Assembly (NCBI GenBank): GCA_020436785.1
Contig: JAGQXC010000271.1
Coordinates: 1-38,463 of the forward strand
Reading direction: 5' to 3'
Length of the DNA: 38,463 bases
Source of the DNA: Saprospiraceae bacterium
Lineage (GTDB): Bacteria; Bacteroidota; Bacteroidia; Chitinophagales; Saprospiraceae
Part shown: positions 25,576 to 32,961 of the stretch, in pieces
Layout of the letters: the number at the start of each line of letters is the position of its first letter
Position numbering within the stretch: position 1 is the first letter of the stretch
Notes under the pieces: model-generated
The model's database searches: none
Told to the model about the DNA's origin: nothing
The model's input: the letters and a program-made list of their open reading frames with translations, nothing else
Translations under genes and position numbers: made by a program

Positions 25576-25606
25576 TTAAACCAGGGTGACCTTTTAATTC
25601 ACCTCA

Positions 25607-26350
25607 TCATTTAGTAAGTACTGCTTTGGTAAAGATGTAATCAGGAATATCCGTATCAAACGCGACTTCACGAATGATGTAATCGGTACCTTCCCCTTGC
25701 TTCAGCATGTCTTTATAATTGATCCTGGTCGGAAACCAGCGACCCTGGATCTGTTTTACCTCACTGAGGGTAGTCTTCTTCAGCATTTGTCCACTTTTGG
25801 CGTACAACTCCTCCTGTAAGGGCACATATCTGATTTTATCCACCCAGACGACGCGTTTTTCATAGGCAACATCGGGAACTTTGGCATTCAATTCCAGCAC
25901 CCAGCAGTCCCTCCCGGAAATTTGTTCATTGCGGATGACCTGTGCATCATAAATGGCTGTCATTTTACGATCTTCCATCATGTCTTCGTAGGATAGGTCC
26001 GATCCCATCACCGATTGCTTAAGGAGGTGACCGGAGATCTGGATGGTACGGTCAGAAGCCGGCGAATAGATCCAGAGCCGGTCCTCCAATTTTAGCATTT
26101 TCGTGCCTTCCTCACGCTCAGGGGCCAGGTATTCGGTCATTGACCGGTTATCACCTGCTGCATAGGTTTTGGCCGTCAGGATCCGTTCATTGCGACGGCC
26201 GTGGATGATCATGTCCGACAGGATGACCCGGTTGCGTGAACTCATATTTTCATCGATACGGCTGATGATCAGACGGGCATCGGGGGTGGACTGGCCAGAG
26301 GTACTATAGCTCCCTGCCAGGAAGAAAATCCAAACGATGTATTTTTTCAT
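25607..26350 (-). CDS. LolA-like outer-membrane lipoprotein-sorting protein
   Basis: A 247-aa protein with a signal peptide (residues 1-19, ending TSGQ). The body matches the LolA-like family annotated as outer membrane lipoprotein-sorting protein: NRVILSDMIIHGRR, RSMTEYLAPEREEGTKMLKLEDRLWIYSP, ISGHLLKQSVMGSDLSYEDMM and WVDKIRYVPLQEELY. This is an open half-barrel expected to carry a lipid or lipoprotein through the periplasm. It is the last gene of the six-gene TetR operon, 4 bases after the second permease gene. Unlike true LolA it is about 40 residues longer and sits with its own ABC motor, which suggests a dedicated cargo. Confidence 0.88.
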   Translation of the reverse strand: MKKYIVWIFFLAGSYSTSGQSTPDARLIISRIDENMSSRNRVILSDMIIHGRRNERILTAKTYAAGDNRSMTEYLAPEREEGTKMLKLEDRLWIYSPASDRTIQISGHLLKQSVMGSDLSYEDMMEDRKMTAIYDAQVIRNEQISGRDCWVLELNAKVPDVAYEKRVVWVDKIRYVPLQEELYAKSGQMLKKTTLSEVKQIQGRWFPTRINYKDMLKQGEGTDYIIREVAFDTDIPDYIFTKAVLTK

Positions 26351-26354
26351 AATG

Positions 26355-27626
26355 CTAAACCTCTAATTCTTTAAATAATTGAGCAGTTTCGCGTTTGTAG
26401 ATACCAATTCCTGCCAGCAAATTTCCCAGAACCATGGAGAACAATCCGGGTATAAAACCAATGACAAACAGGTCAAGGGACATCCTGGCACGTAACCGGT
26501 TTGGATACATCATACTACTGTCCTGCATGACACTGCTGATGTCGATGCCGTATTTCTGAAGTAGAAAGCAAAACAGGACGCCGAATGTGGTACCGGCGAT
26601 TGAACCCAGCAGACCGATGATCACGGCTTCGGTGAAGAGAGACCGGTAGATGGCGCCTTTCGATTCACCCAGAGCCAGGCGAATACCAAATTCCTGGTAG
26701 CGTCTCAATCCACCGAGAAGACCCGTATTCCACAAGACCAGCGACATGGCAAAGACAAAAATACCGACAAAAATGGCCGCCATGTGATCGGTGTACTGCA
26801 GCATGGCACCCATGTTGTTTTGTTGTCCCAGCGTTTGCATGACCGGCTCAAATTCATCACCATCCGCATGATTTTTGTTAAAGTGAGCGGCCAGGGACCG
26901 GGCATCCTCATCTTCGTAGGCGCCGGCGTTATGATAGCCGACGATTTCTCCGGCACTGTTGTCCATATCCAACATGTCCTGGGCATCACCCAAATCGGCA
27001 ATCAGGGTTCCCCGGTCCATCGCCGCACTGCCAAATTTTACAGTTCCGGAAACTGTAAAATTCCGGAAAGCCATGGCACCATTCATCGTCGATCCGAAGA
27101 AGGTGATGGTTTCACCTGGCTGGACACCCAGTTTTTGAGCAAAGTCTTCACTGAGCAGGGCTTCACCCGGCGTTGCCGGTAATGCTCCCCGGACCAGTGA
27201 ATTTTGGATGTTTAATCGATCTATTTCAGAACTGCCCGGCGAGAGCAGGTCAAAAGCCAAGCCGGTACCCGGACCCTGAGAGCGTGTTTCTCCGCCCGGT
27301 CCCGGTACGTCGACCAGACCACCAAAATGGATGCGTGGTTTCCAATCGTACTTTGGGTTATCCTGCTTAAGTTCTTGCAGTAATCTGGAAAGGTCTACCA
27401 GGGCCAGGTCATTGGGCATTTGATCCTGATTGTCCGCATAAGCCTTGGACATCACCTTGAGGTGACCGGTTTGGAACCGGGCAGTCAAATCGATCATGTC
27501 ACCCATCACGCCACGAATGTAACCACTGAGAAATACGGTGAGCAGAACGCCAATACTGACGATAACGACTGGCAGCAAACTGCGGTTCTTGTCCCGCAAT
27601 ATGCCTTTGATCAGAAACCGGATCAT
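26355..27626 (-). CDS. FtsX/LolCE-type ABC transporter permease (second of pair)
   Basis: A 423-aa protein with the MacB/LolC topology: one N-terminal membrane helix (about 17-37), a large periplasmic domain (about 40-275), then three C-terminal helices (about 280-302, 328-355 and 385-410). The FtsX signature is RRYQEFGIRLALGESKGAIYRSLFTEAVIIGLLGSIAG. It overlaps the first permease gene by ATGA (27623-27626). With the other permease and the ATPase it should form a heterodimeric mechanotransmission-type ABC complex rather than a classical importer. Confidence 0.92.
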   Translation of the reverse strand: MIRFLIKGILRDKNRSLLPVVIVSIGVLLTVFLSGYIRGVMGDMIDLTARFQTGHLKVMSKAYADNQDQMPNDLALVDLSRLLQELKQDNPKYDWKPRIHFGGLVDVPGPGGETRSQGPGTGLAFDLLSPGSSEIDRLNIQNSLVRGALPATPGEALLSEDFAQKLGVQPGETITFFGSTMNGAMAFRNFTVSGTVKFGSAAMDRGTLIADLGDAQDMLDMDNSAGEIVGYHNAGAYEDEDARSLAAHFNKNHADGDEFEPVMQTLGQQNNMGAMLQYTDHMAAIFVGIFVFAMSLVLWNTGLLGGLRRYQEFGIRLALGESKGAIYRSLFTEAVIIGLLGSIAGTTFGVLFCFLLQKYGIDISSVMQDSSMMYPNRLRARMSLDLFVIGFIPGLFSMVLGNLLAGIGIYKRETAQLFKELEV

Positions 27627-28777
27627 TGTATTTTACCTTTTAATGCCTGCACAGGATCCATTTTTGCAATTTTACGGGAGGGAAGAAAACTGACAATCGT
27701 CGCGGAAATCACCACCAGCATCAAGGTTGCCAGAATCAAGCCCAGTCCAAATACCGGGTACATCCGGTCGGCAATCGGTATGCCCAGGTCCTGTGAATTC
27801 ATGGGAACCGCAATGCCGGTATGGGCTATCCACCCCAACAAAGGCGTCCCGTAAAGGGCGCCCAGGACCGCTGCGAAAATGGAGGTCATCGCTCCTTCCA
27901 CGGTGAACAATCCAACCACCTGCTGTCGGGTCATCCCTAACGAAATGTAGGTGCCGATTTCTTTCTGACGGCGGAATACGGACAATACCTGTGTGTCAAA
28001 GATGGCCAGCAGAGCGATAGCCAGAAGCAACAAGTACATGACCGAGCCACCCATCTTTTTCATTTTTATGATGTTATTGATCTCGTAAAGCAAATCCTCC
28101 TGGGAGCGGTATTTCCAACCGGCTATTTCCGTGTGTTGAAAATTGGCGTCGGCGATAAAATAGGTTGCCTCATCCGGCATCAAGGTCATGTCCTGCAGTT
28201 TTTTCAAAGGAACCCAGATTTGTCCTTTGTCGATGCCGGGAACCTGATTTGGAAATACGCCGGCTATGGTCACTGTGGCGGCATCAAATGTTCCATGAAT
28301 GTCCCGCCAGCGCAACAACACTTCATCACCGGTCTTCAGATGGGATGCCAAAGCCATTTGTTCGCCAATGATAGCCGGGAGATCGGATTTACTGGCAGTC
28401 AATGCACTCGTGGGTAGGTCAACCACCGTTTGATTTACATCGATGCCTTTCACCACGATGGACATCGTCCGCCCTTGTGGGTAGAGGGTGCCCAGCCGCA
28501 ACAATACCGGTGTTAAATGATCGTCCTCAGCCGGTAGGGCAGCATGAGCATCCGTGATGCTAAAAGGATCGAACGGGTCAAAGGTAGCAACCTGAAGTTG
28601 CCCGAAGCCGTATTGCCAGGCAATGGAATCGCGCCGTGCCTGCTGGTTCCACCCGTCGATCCACCCATTATAGAAGATGATGATGACGAAAGCAAATGAG
28701 AGGACACCGACATTCAGCCAGGTGCGTAACCCGGCTCCCAGCAAATTCCGGTACGCCAGTTGAAATGCGAGTTTCAT
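27623..28777 (-). CDS. FtsX/LolCE-type ABC transporter permease (first of pair)
   Basis: A 384-aa protein. An N-terminal helix (about 18-38, NVGVLSFAFVIIIFYNGW) leads to a periplasmic domain, and three C-terminal helices carry the FtsX signature RRQKEIGTYISLGMTRQQVVGLFTVEGAMTSIFAAVLG. It ends in SRKIAKMDPVQALKGK, the common cytosolic tail of LolC/MacB permeases. Start and stop overlap both neighbours by ATGA (28774-28777 and 27623-27626), implying tight stoichiometric translation with the ATPase and the second permease. Confidence 0.92.
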   Translation of the reverse strand: MKLAFQLAYRNLLGAGLRTWLNVGVLSFAFVIIIFYNGWIDGWNQQARRDSIAWQYGFGQLQVATFDPFDPFSITDAHAALPAEDDHLTPVLLRLGTLYPQGRTMSIVVKGIDVNQTVVDLPTSALTASKSDLPAIIGEQMALASHLKTGDEVLLRWRDIHGTFDAATVTIAGVFPNQVPGIDKGQIWVPLKKLQDMTLMPDEATYFIADANFQHTEIAGWKYRSQEDLLYEINNIIKMKKMGGSVMYLLLLAIALLAIFDTQVLSVFRRQKEIGTYISLGMTRQQVVGLFTVEGAMTSIFAAVLGALYGTPLLGWIAHTGIAVPMNSQDLGIPIADRMYPVFGLGLILATLMLVVISATIVSFLPSRKIAKMDPVQALKGKIQ

Positions 28778-29487
28778 GTTGGAGTCGATTGAGCGTGAAC
28801 AATTTCATCCTGGGCAATCCTTCCATCATCCAGATGGATAATCCGCTCGAGGTATTGCATGACCTTCTCATCGTGGGTGGAAAATAAGAAGGTTGTTTTC
28901 AATTCCCGGTTCAGGTCTTTCATCGTTTGCAGAATGCCATGGGTGTTGCGGGCATCCAGATTGGCAGAAGGTTCATCTGCAAGAACGATGGAGGGGCGTT
29001 TGACCATCGCCCGGGCAATGGCTACGCGCTGACCTTCTCCCCCGGATAATTTCGATGGTTTTTTGTCAGCCAGGTGGGTGAGACCTACCCATTCCAACGC
29101 GTCCATCACCGCTTTCTTTCGTTCTGCTTCACTGCGGTTTTGCAGGAGCAAGGCAAATTCTACATTTTCAAAAACCGTGTAAACGGGCAGGAGGTTATAG
29201 ACCTGGAAGATGAACCCGATTTCCCGGTTGCGCAACTGTGCGGATTCCTTGTGGGAGAGGGTGGCAATGTTTTTTCCAAGCACACTGGCCGTGCCTTCGG
29301 AAGGACTGTCCAGCGAACCGATGATGTTCAGTAAAGTGGTTTTTCCGCTGCCACTGGGCCCGACCAGGCCGCTAAATTCGCCCTGGCTGAAATCCAGGTT
29401 GATATCCTGCAAGGCAGTAAACCGGCCATCACCGATGGGGTAGTGTTTGGCAACATTGCGCAAAGAAATAACGTAGTCCGAATTCAT
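28774..29487 (-). CDS. LolD/MacB-type ABC transporter ATP-binding protein
   Basis: A 237-aa protein with all nucleotide-binding motifs: Walker A GPSGSGKT (43-50), Q-loop Gln95 (FIFQVYNLLP, typical of the LolD group), signature LSGGEGQR (147-154), Walker B IVLADEP (167-173) and H-loop His205 (STHD). The signature has EG where the usual form is QQ, and the D-loop region reads SANLD rather than TGNLD. Both are tolerated variants. It powers the two permeases encoded directly downstream. Four bases separate it from the preceding barrel gene. Confidence 0.94.
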   Translation of the reverse strand: MNSDYVISLRNVAKHYPIGDGRFTALQDINLDFSQGEFSGLVGPSGSGKTTLLNIIGSLDSPSEGTASVLGKNIATLSHKESAQLRNREIGFIFQVYNLLPVYTVFENVEFALLLQNRSEAERKKAVMDALEWVGLTHLADKKPSKLSGGEGQRVAIARAMVKRPSIVLADEPSANLDARNTHGILQTMKDLNRELKTTFLFSTHDEKVMQYLERIIHLDDGRIAQDEIVHAQSTPT

Positions 29488-29491
29488 AATA

Positions 29492-30625
29492 CTAATGGTT
29501 ATAGACCAGCATAACCCGCAATCCGGGTCCGGAAAACGGGGTGATCCAGTCGGTTTGCTGAATAGCTGTTAGTCCCGGAGGAATGTAAAAAGCCATCAGG
29601 TATCCGGTGATCCGGGGAAACTGGTGCTGGTAATTCATGAAAAAGGAAAATTTGGCAGCCTCCCAATTGTAATATTGAATGGCTGTGAGTTGATCGTTGA
29701 TGGATAATGGGTAAGCCAGGATGGCGGCGGTAAACTGGCCGGGATGATCAAAAGCAAACGCTTTTTTGTCGAGGGTAAAGACCAGATGTTCCATCACAGC
29801 GTTGAGGCCATTTCCCAAACCGAAAGTATAGTCTGCACCGATCGTCGCCAGGACCTGGTTGGCAATTGGTTCAGCGGGCAGGTGTAAATGGGTGTATACG
29901 GCTTCGATCCAAAGTCCGATACCAAGATCCCATTTGCCATCTATACCAAACCGGTCTTCCGGTACATCCGACTGGGAAGGTGTTGTGAGGCCGGATGGAT
30001 TGGCATGGCGGCGATGCCAGGAGAATGCCAGTTCCCCTTTCGGTACCGGAAGCTGGAAGCGCGAGCCAAACTCCGGCCGCCGTGGGTTGCCTGCAGCCAC
30101 ATCCAGCCCGCGACGTTCATGGTTCCCGTACAATCCCCATGCCCAGATGTTGGCGTTGTTGAGAAAGTAATATCGTCCGAGTAATCCATAGACGCCGTTG
30201 GTAATTTGTAGCGGATCGCGGGGATCTATCTGATTAAACCATTGTAACGGACGTAATGCCGTAGCGGAGCCAAAGTCGATCTTTTGCAGACCACCACGTA
30301 ATTCGAAACGTGGACGGGCATAGCGGAGCCAGATGCGGTACGGATTCAAGTCGGCATTCCAGGCAGTTGTTTGACCGGTACGAATGGTGGCGGTTCCATA
30401 CAGATTCACGGAAAATTCTCCATCAATTTTTGTGGTACTATCGAGCGAACGGATAATATTGAGTTGGGGTATGTACCGCGCACCTGCCATAAAACTGGAC
30501 GGCCTCTGCGGCAAGTAACCCGTAAAAGCAGCGACCTGACCGTCAAAATCCAGCGTACCCTCCTGAGCAAAGCTCCGCAAAAAACAAAATAAAATCAGGA
30601 GACTATGTACGCCAATCTTTTTCAT
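29492..30625 (-). CDS. Putative outer-membrane beta-barrel protein of the TetR/ABC operon
   Basis: A 377-aa protein with a signal peptide (ending RSFAQ) and alternating aromatic strands throughout, ending GLRVMLVYNH as an outer-membrane barrel would. A motif LRGGLQKIDFGSATALRPLQ followed by FNQIDPRDPLQ recalls the barrel family DUF1302 and related porins. In proteobacteria DUF1302 proteins are linked to LolA-like partners. I cannot confirm the family from sequence alone. It overlaps the TetR stop by ATGA (30622-30625). Its place between the regulator and the ABC genes makes it the likely outer-membrane component of the same system. Confidence 0.75.
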   Translation of the reverse strand: MKKIGVHSLLILFCFLRSFAQEGTLDFDGQVAAFTGYLPQRPSSFMAGARYIPQLNIIRSLDSTTKIDGEFSVNLYGTATIRTGQTTAWNADLNPYRIWLRYARPRFELRGGLQKIDFGSATALRPLQWFNQIDPRDPLQITNGVYGLLGRYYFLNNANIWAWGLYGNHERRGLDVAAGNPRRPEFGSRFQLPVPKGELAFSWHRRHANPSGLTTPSQSDVPEDRFGIDGKWDLGIGLWIEAVYTHLHLPAEPIANQVLATIGADYTFGLGNGLNAVMEHLVFTLDKKAFAFDHPGQFTAAILAYPLSINDQLTAIQYYNWEAAKFSFFMNYQHQFPRITGYLMAFYIPPGLTAIQQTDWITPFSGPGLRVMLVYNH

Positions 30626-31206
30626 GATTGTTTCGGGCGGGAGGTTATGCCAAAAAAGAAGAAAGTGGTGATCTCTTTCACCAGTTCAGCAGGGGAGTCA
30701 TAAAATTCCATGAATCGTTTGTTTTCCGAGAGCCCCAACAGGTGTTCGGAGAGCAGGGGAATGATTTCAAGTTTTAAATCTGGCCGGATCGCACCTGAAC
30801 GTTGTGCCTCCCGGAAAAAATCCAGCACAAGACGTGATTGTTCTTCGGCTTGTTGTCTGACGTAGGACTGGAATTCCGCATCCTCGTAGGAAAAAATATC
30901 CTGGATCAATTCGACGCTGATGCTTTCGGAATAGTGGATCTTTAGTTGGATGATGGCTTCCATTTTTTCAATGAACGACTGGTCACTGTTAAAAATCTCC
31001 ACCATGTCCTGTCGGCCGGACGCATATACCTGTTCCAATAGGTCGCGGGCGATGGCCAGTTTGTTGGGATAGTTCCGGTAAAAGGTCATTTTACTGACCC
31101 CGGCTTCCTGGCAAATTTCTTCGACGGTCACCCGTTTTAGTCCGTATTTCCAGAATAATTCTTTGGCGGTGTTCAGAAGCCGTTCCTGTGTACCGGTCAC
31201 TGGCAA
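30622..31206 (-). CDS. TetR/AcrR family transcriptional regulator
   Basis: A 194-aa protein with an N-terminal TetR helix-turn-helix (LLNTAKELFWKYGLKRVTVE, then QEAGVSKMTFYRNYPNKLAIARDLLE, about 8-60) and a divergent helical ligand-binding region. No in-frame ATG exists near the family start. Initiation must use TTG at 31206 or GTG at 31200, which would keep its level low. It is the first gene of the operon it probably represses. A 48-bp inverted-repeat site lies 15 bases upstream. The inducing ligand is unknown and may be the cargo of the ABC system. Confidence 0.9.
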   Translation of the reverse strand: MPVTGTQERLLNTAKELFWKYGLKRVTVEEICQEAGVSKMTFYRNYPNKLAIARDLLEQVYASGRQDMVEIFNSDQSFIEKMEAIIQLKIHYSESISVELIQDIFSYEDAEFQSYVRQQAEEQSRLVLDFFREAQRSGAIRPDLKLEIIPLLSEHLLGLSENKRFMEFYDSPAELVKEITTFFFFGITSRPKQS

Positions 31207-31220
31207 GTTAGTTATGCATG

Positions 31221-31268
31221 TAAAATGATACGAAAATAACTAAATAAAACATGATTCGTATCATTTTA
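31221..31268. promoter_or_regulatory. Operator-like inverted repeat in front of the TetR operon
   Basis: TAAAATGATACGAA (31221-31234) and its exact complement TTCGTATCATTTTA (31255-31268) form a perfect 14-bp inverted repeat with a 20-base AT-rich spacer. The upstream half also contains ATGATTCGTATCAT (31251-31264), itself a near-perfect palindrome of the size TetR dimers bind. Its position 15 bases upstream of the regulator start, with no other gene nearby, points to autoregulation. Two dimers could bind, one on each repeat. Confidence 0.7.
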
Positions 31269-31315
31269 TCAAATGCGTAACATCATCTTGAAGTCAAGGA
31301 GCCCGGAAGTCGTAA

Positions 31316-31702
31316 TTATTTGACCTGCCGGGGCGCGTCCTCGACCAGGAAAATGCCATTCCGGTTCAAGTCAAAAAAGCCAAATTCGTGAGTGCCCCAG
31401 GGAGTATTCAGTCGCAGGCTGTCCCGCATAACGGTACCGCGCGTCACGAATTCATCAAAGTAATAACGGATATTATGAACAAACAAACGGATCACCGAAC
31501 CACCCAAAAGGGGATCCTGTGGCGTATCCGCATGCCATTGCAAATGGATGGTAAATCCATCCCGCGTGAGGATGGCGTACATGTCGTCGGCCCATACCCT
31601 GGTGAAGCCGGTCATTTCTGCGTACCACGCAATGTCCCGGTCGATGTCTGCAGTGGGAAGAACCGGCACAATTTCTAAAAAGGCAGGAGCGGTCATAACC
31701 AT
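31316..31702 (-). CDS. VOC (glyoxalase/bleomycin-resistance fold) family protein
   Basis: A 128-aa protein, the usual length for a single VOC unit pair. It shows LEIVPVLPTADIDRDIAWYAEMTGFTRVW, then YAILTRDGFTIHLQW, then LFVHNIRYYFDEFV and the closing TPWGTHEFGFFDLNRNGIFLVE. His and Glu positions (IHLQW, FLVE) could bind metal. Most resembles bleomycin-binding-type members, but VOC activity is not predictable without a structure. ATG at 31702 or 31696. It lies 39 bases after a type IX cargo gene and upstream of the TetR operon on the same strand, with the operator between. Confidence 0.8.
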   Translation of the reverse strand: MVMTAPAFLEIVPVLPTADIDRDIAWYAEMTGFTRVWADDMYAILTRDGFTIHLQWHADTPQDPLLGGSVIRLFVHNIRYYFDEFVTRGTVMRDSLRLNTPWGTHEFGFFDLNRNGIFLVEDAPRQVK

Positions 31703-31741
31703 TTGGAATTTGATCGAGAGGTTTGTTTCAGGAGCCCGGCG

Positions 31742-32761
31742 TTACCGAACGAGTGTCAGGGCATCCCGGTAATAGGTTTGCTCATTGCGGCCATCTGGAC
31801 CGAGGTACTCAACCCATATCCGGAATGAATAAACACCGGCCTCCGGACTCCGGCCGGCGGAGGTGCCATCCCAGCCATCGTTTTCATTGCGTGAGCTGAA
31901 TACGAGATTACCCCAACGGTCCATGATGTCCATGCGAAAGCGCAGGATCTGACAATGGGGATAGACCAAAAAGACATCATTGATGCCGTCACCATTGGGC
32001 GAAAAAACATTCGGGCAATAAACCGGGCACTGGGCGGCGCCTGGTTCGTAGCCTGATCCATTTCCATTGCCCTGGTTGGTCCCATTGCCATTGGAACCAT
32101 TGTTGTTGGGATCCGAACAATCAACCAATGCCTGATTGCCATTGCTGGTTTTGAACAGGGAAACACTGTCCAGCATAATGTAATTGAGGTCATACGATTC
32201 GTCGGCAATATCGGCCTGAAAACGAACAAACCGGTCGCCACATTTGGCGGCAAAACGGATCTCATACGGTTGCCATCGTTCATGACTGATGATGACCGAC
32301 TGCCAGATCAGCCGGCTTTCAGCACAGGGATCGTTGCTTACATAAATGCGCATTTTGGCGGTGCCGATCGGCTGGGGTGCCGAGGGTTTGTGGTTGGGGT
32401 CATACATCAAAAAGAGCCGGATCTTATATTCCAGGCCGGGGATCAGGGAATCGGTGAGCTCCTGGTAGATGCCCTCGACGGTGCCATTCCATTCCGGCCG
32501 GCCTTCCGTGCGGACACGCGCCACCAGTCCGACGTAGGTGTCACCCGCATAAGCAGGGCGGTCACTGCTGATGGGTTGAATATCCGGTGTACTCACCGAA
32601 TCACAAACTTGCCATTCCAACGGTATCCGGCTATAAAAGGGGTCCTGTCCTTCAAAGGAACCGTTACGCAGGAGGTTCTGAGCTGTGCTGCCCGTAAAGA
32701 TTCCTGTTATCAGGATTGGAATAAGAAGACCAAGCCACCGGTGAGTGATCTGTGAAATCAT
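31742..32761 (-). CDS. Secreted protein with gliding-motility-associated (type IX secretion, type B) C-terminal domain
   Basis: A 339-aa protein. A signal peptide (MISQITHRWLGLLIPILITG, cleaved after STAQ) is followed by a carbohydrate-binding-like beta-sandwich (about 28-200, LLRNGSFEGQDPF at its start, typical of CBM-like jelly rolls). A low-complexity Asn/Gly linker (about 220-243) leads to the CHU_C domain (CPNVFSPNGDGINDVF, MDRWGNLVFSS, DGWDGT, GVYSFRIWV). The frame is open to 32827, but those residues are not signal-like, so 32761 is chosen. Type IX export to the cell surface is expected. It is divergent from the GH30 gene. Confidence 0.88.
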   Translation of the reverse strand: MISQITHRWLGLLIPILITGIFTGSTAQNLLRNGSFEGQDPFYSRIPLEWQVCDSVSTPDIQPISSDRPAYAGDTYVGLVARVRTEGRPEWNGTVEGIYQELTDSLIPGLEYKIRLFLMYDPNHKPSAPQPIGTAKMRIYVSNDPCAESRLIWQSVIISHERWQPYEIRFAAKCGDRFVRFQADIADESYDLNYIMLDSVSLFKTSNGNQALVDCSDPNNNGSNGNGTNQGNGNGSGYEPGAAQCPVYCPNVFSPNGDGINDVFLVYPHCQILRFRMDIMDRWGNLVFSSRNENDGWDGTSAGRSPEAGVYSFRIWVEYLGPDGRNEQTYYRDALTLVR

Positions 32762-32905
32762 CGTTGCTTCAAGGTAGCGGGAAGCACTGAGAAAAGCAAG
32801 CATCGCCAGCCGGTTGGTGATAGCCAAGCTTACTATTGGGTAAATGGCTGTGTTGAAAACGTACAGAGATCATTGACATAGGTGATCAAGTTCGCAAACA
32901 GGGCC

Positions 32906-32937
32906 ATTGGTCCTGACAGGGCTTTTGACTATCTTTA
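32906..32937 (+). promoter_or_regulatory. Candidate Bacteroidota-type promoter for the GH30 gene
   Basis: TATCTTTA at 32930-32937 matches the -7 consensus TAnnTTTG at all but its last base. ATTG at 32906-32909 fits the -33 TTTG with a 20-base spacer, within the accepted range. It ends 24 bases before the ATG at 32962. Only one base separates this from a consensus -7, but AT-rich DNA gives such matches by chance. Confidence 0.35.
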
Positions 32938-32961
32938 GAAGACCATAGAATTCATTATGCC

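Noticed and set aside
28774-29487. Degenerate, inactive ABC ATPase because the signature reads SGGEGQ and the D-loop region SANLD
   Set aside because: Walker A, Walker B glutamate, Q-loop and H-loop are all intact; these substitutions occur in active members.
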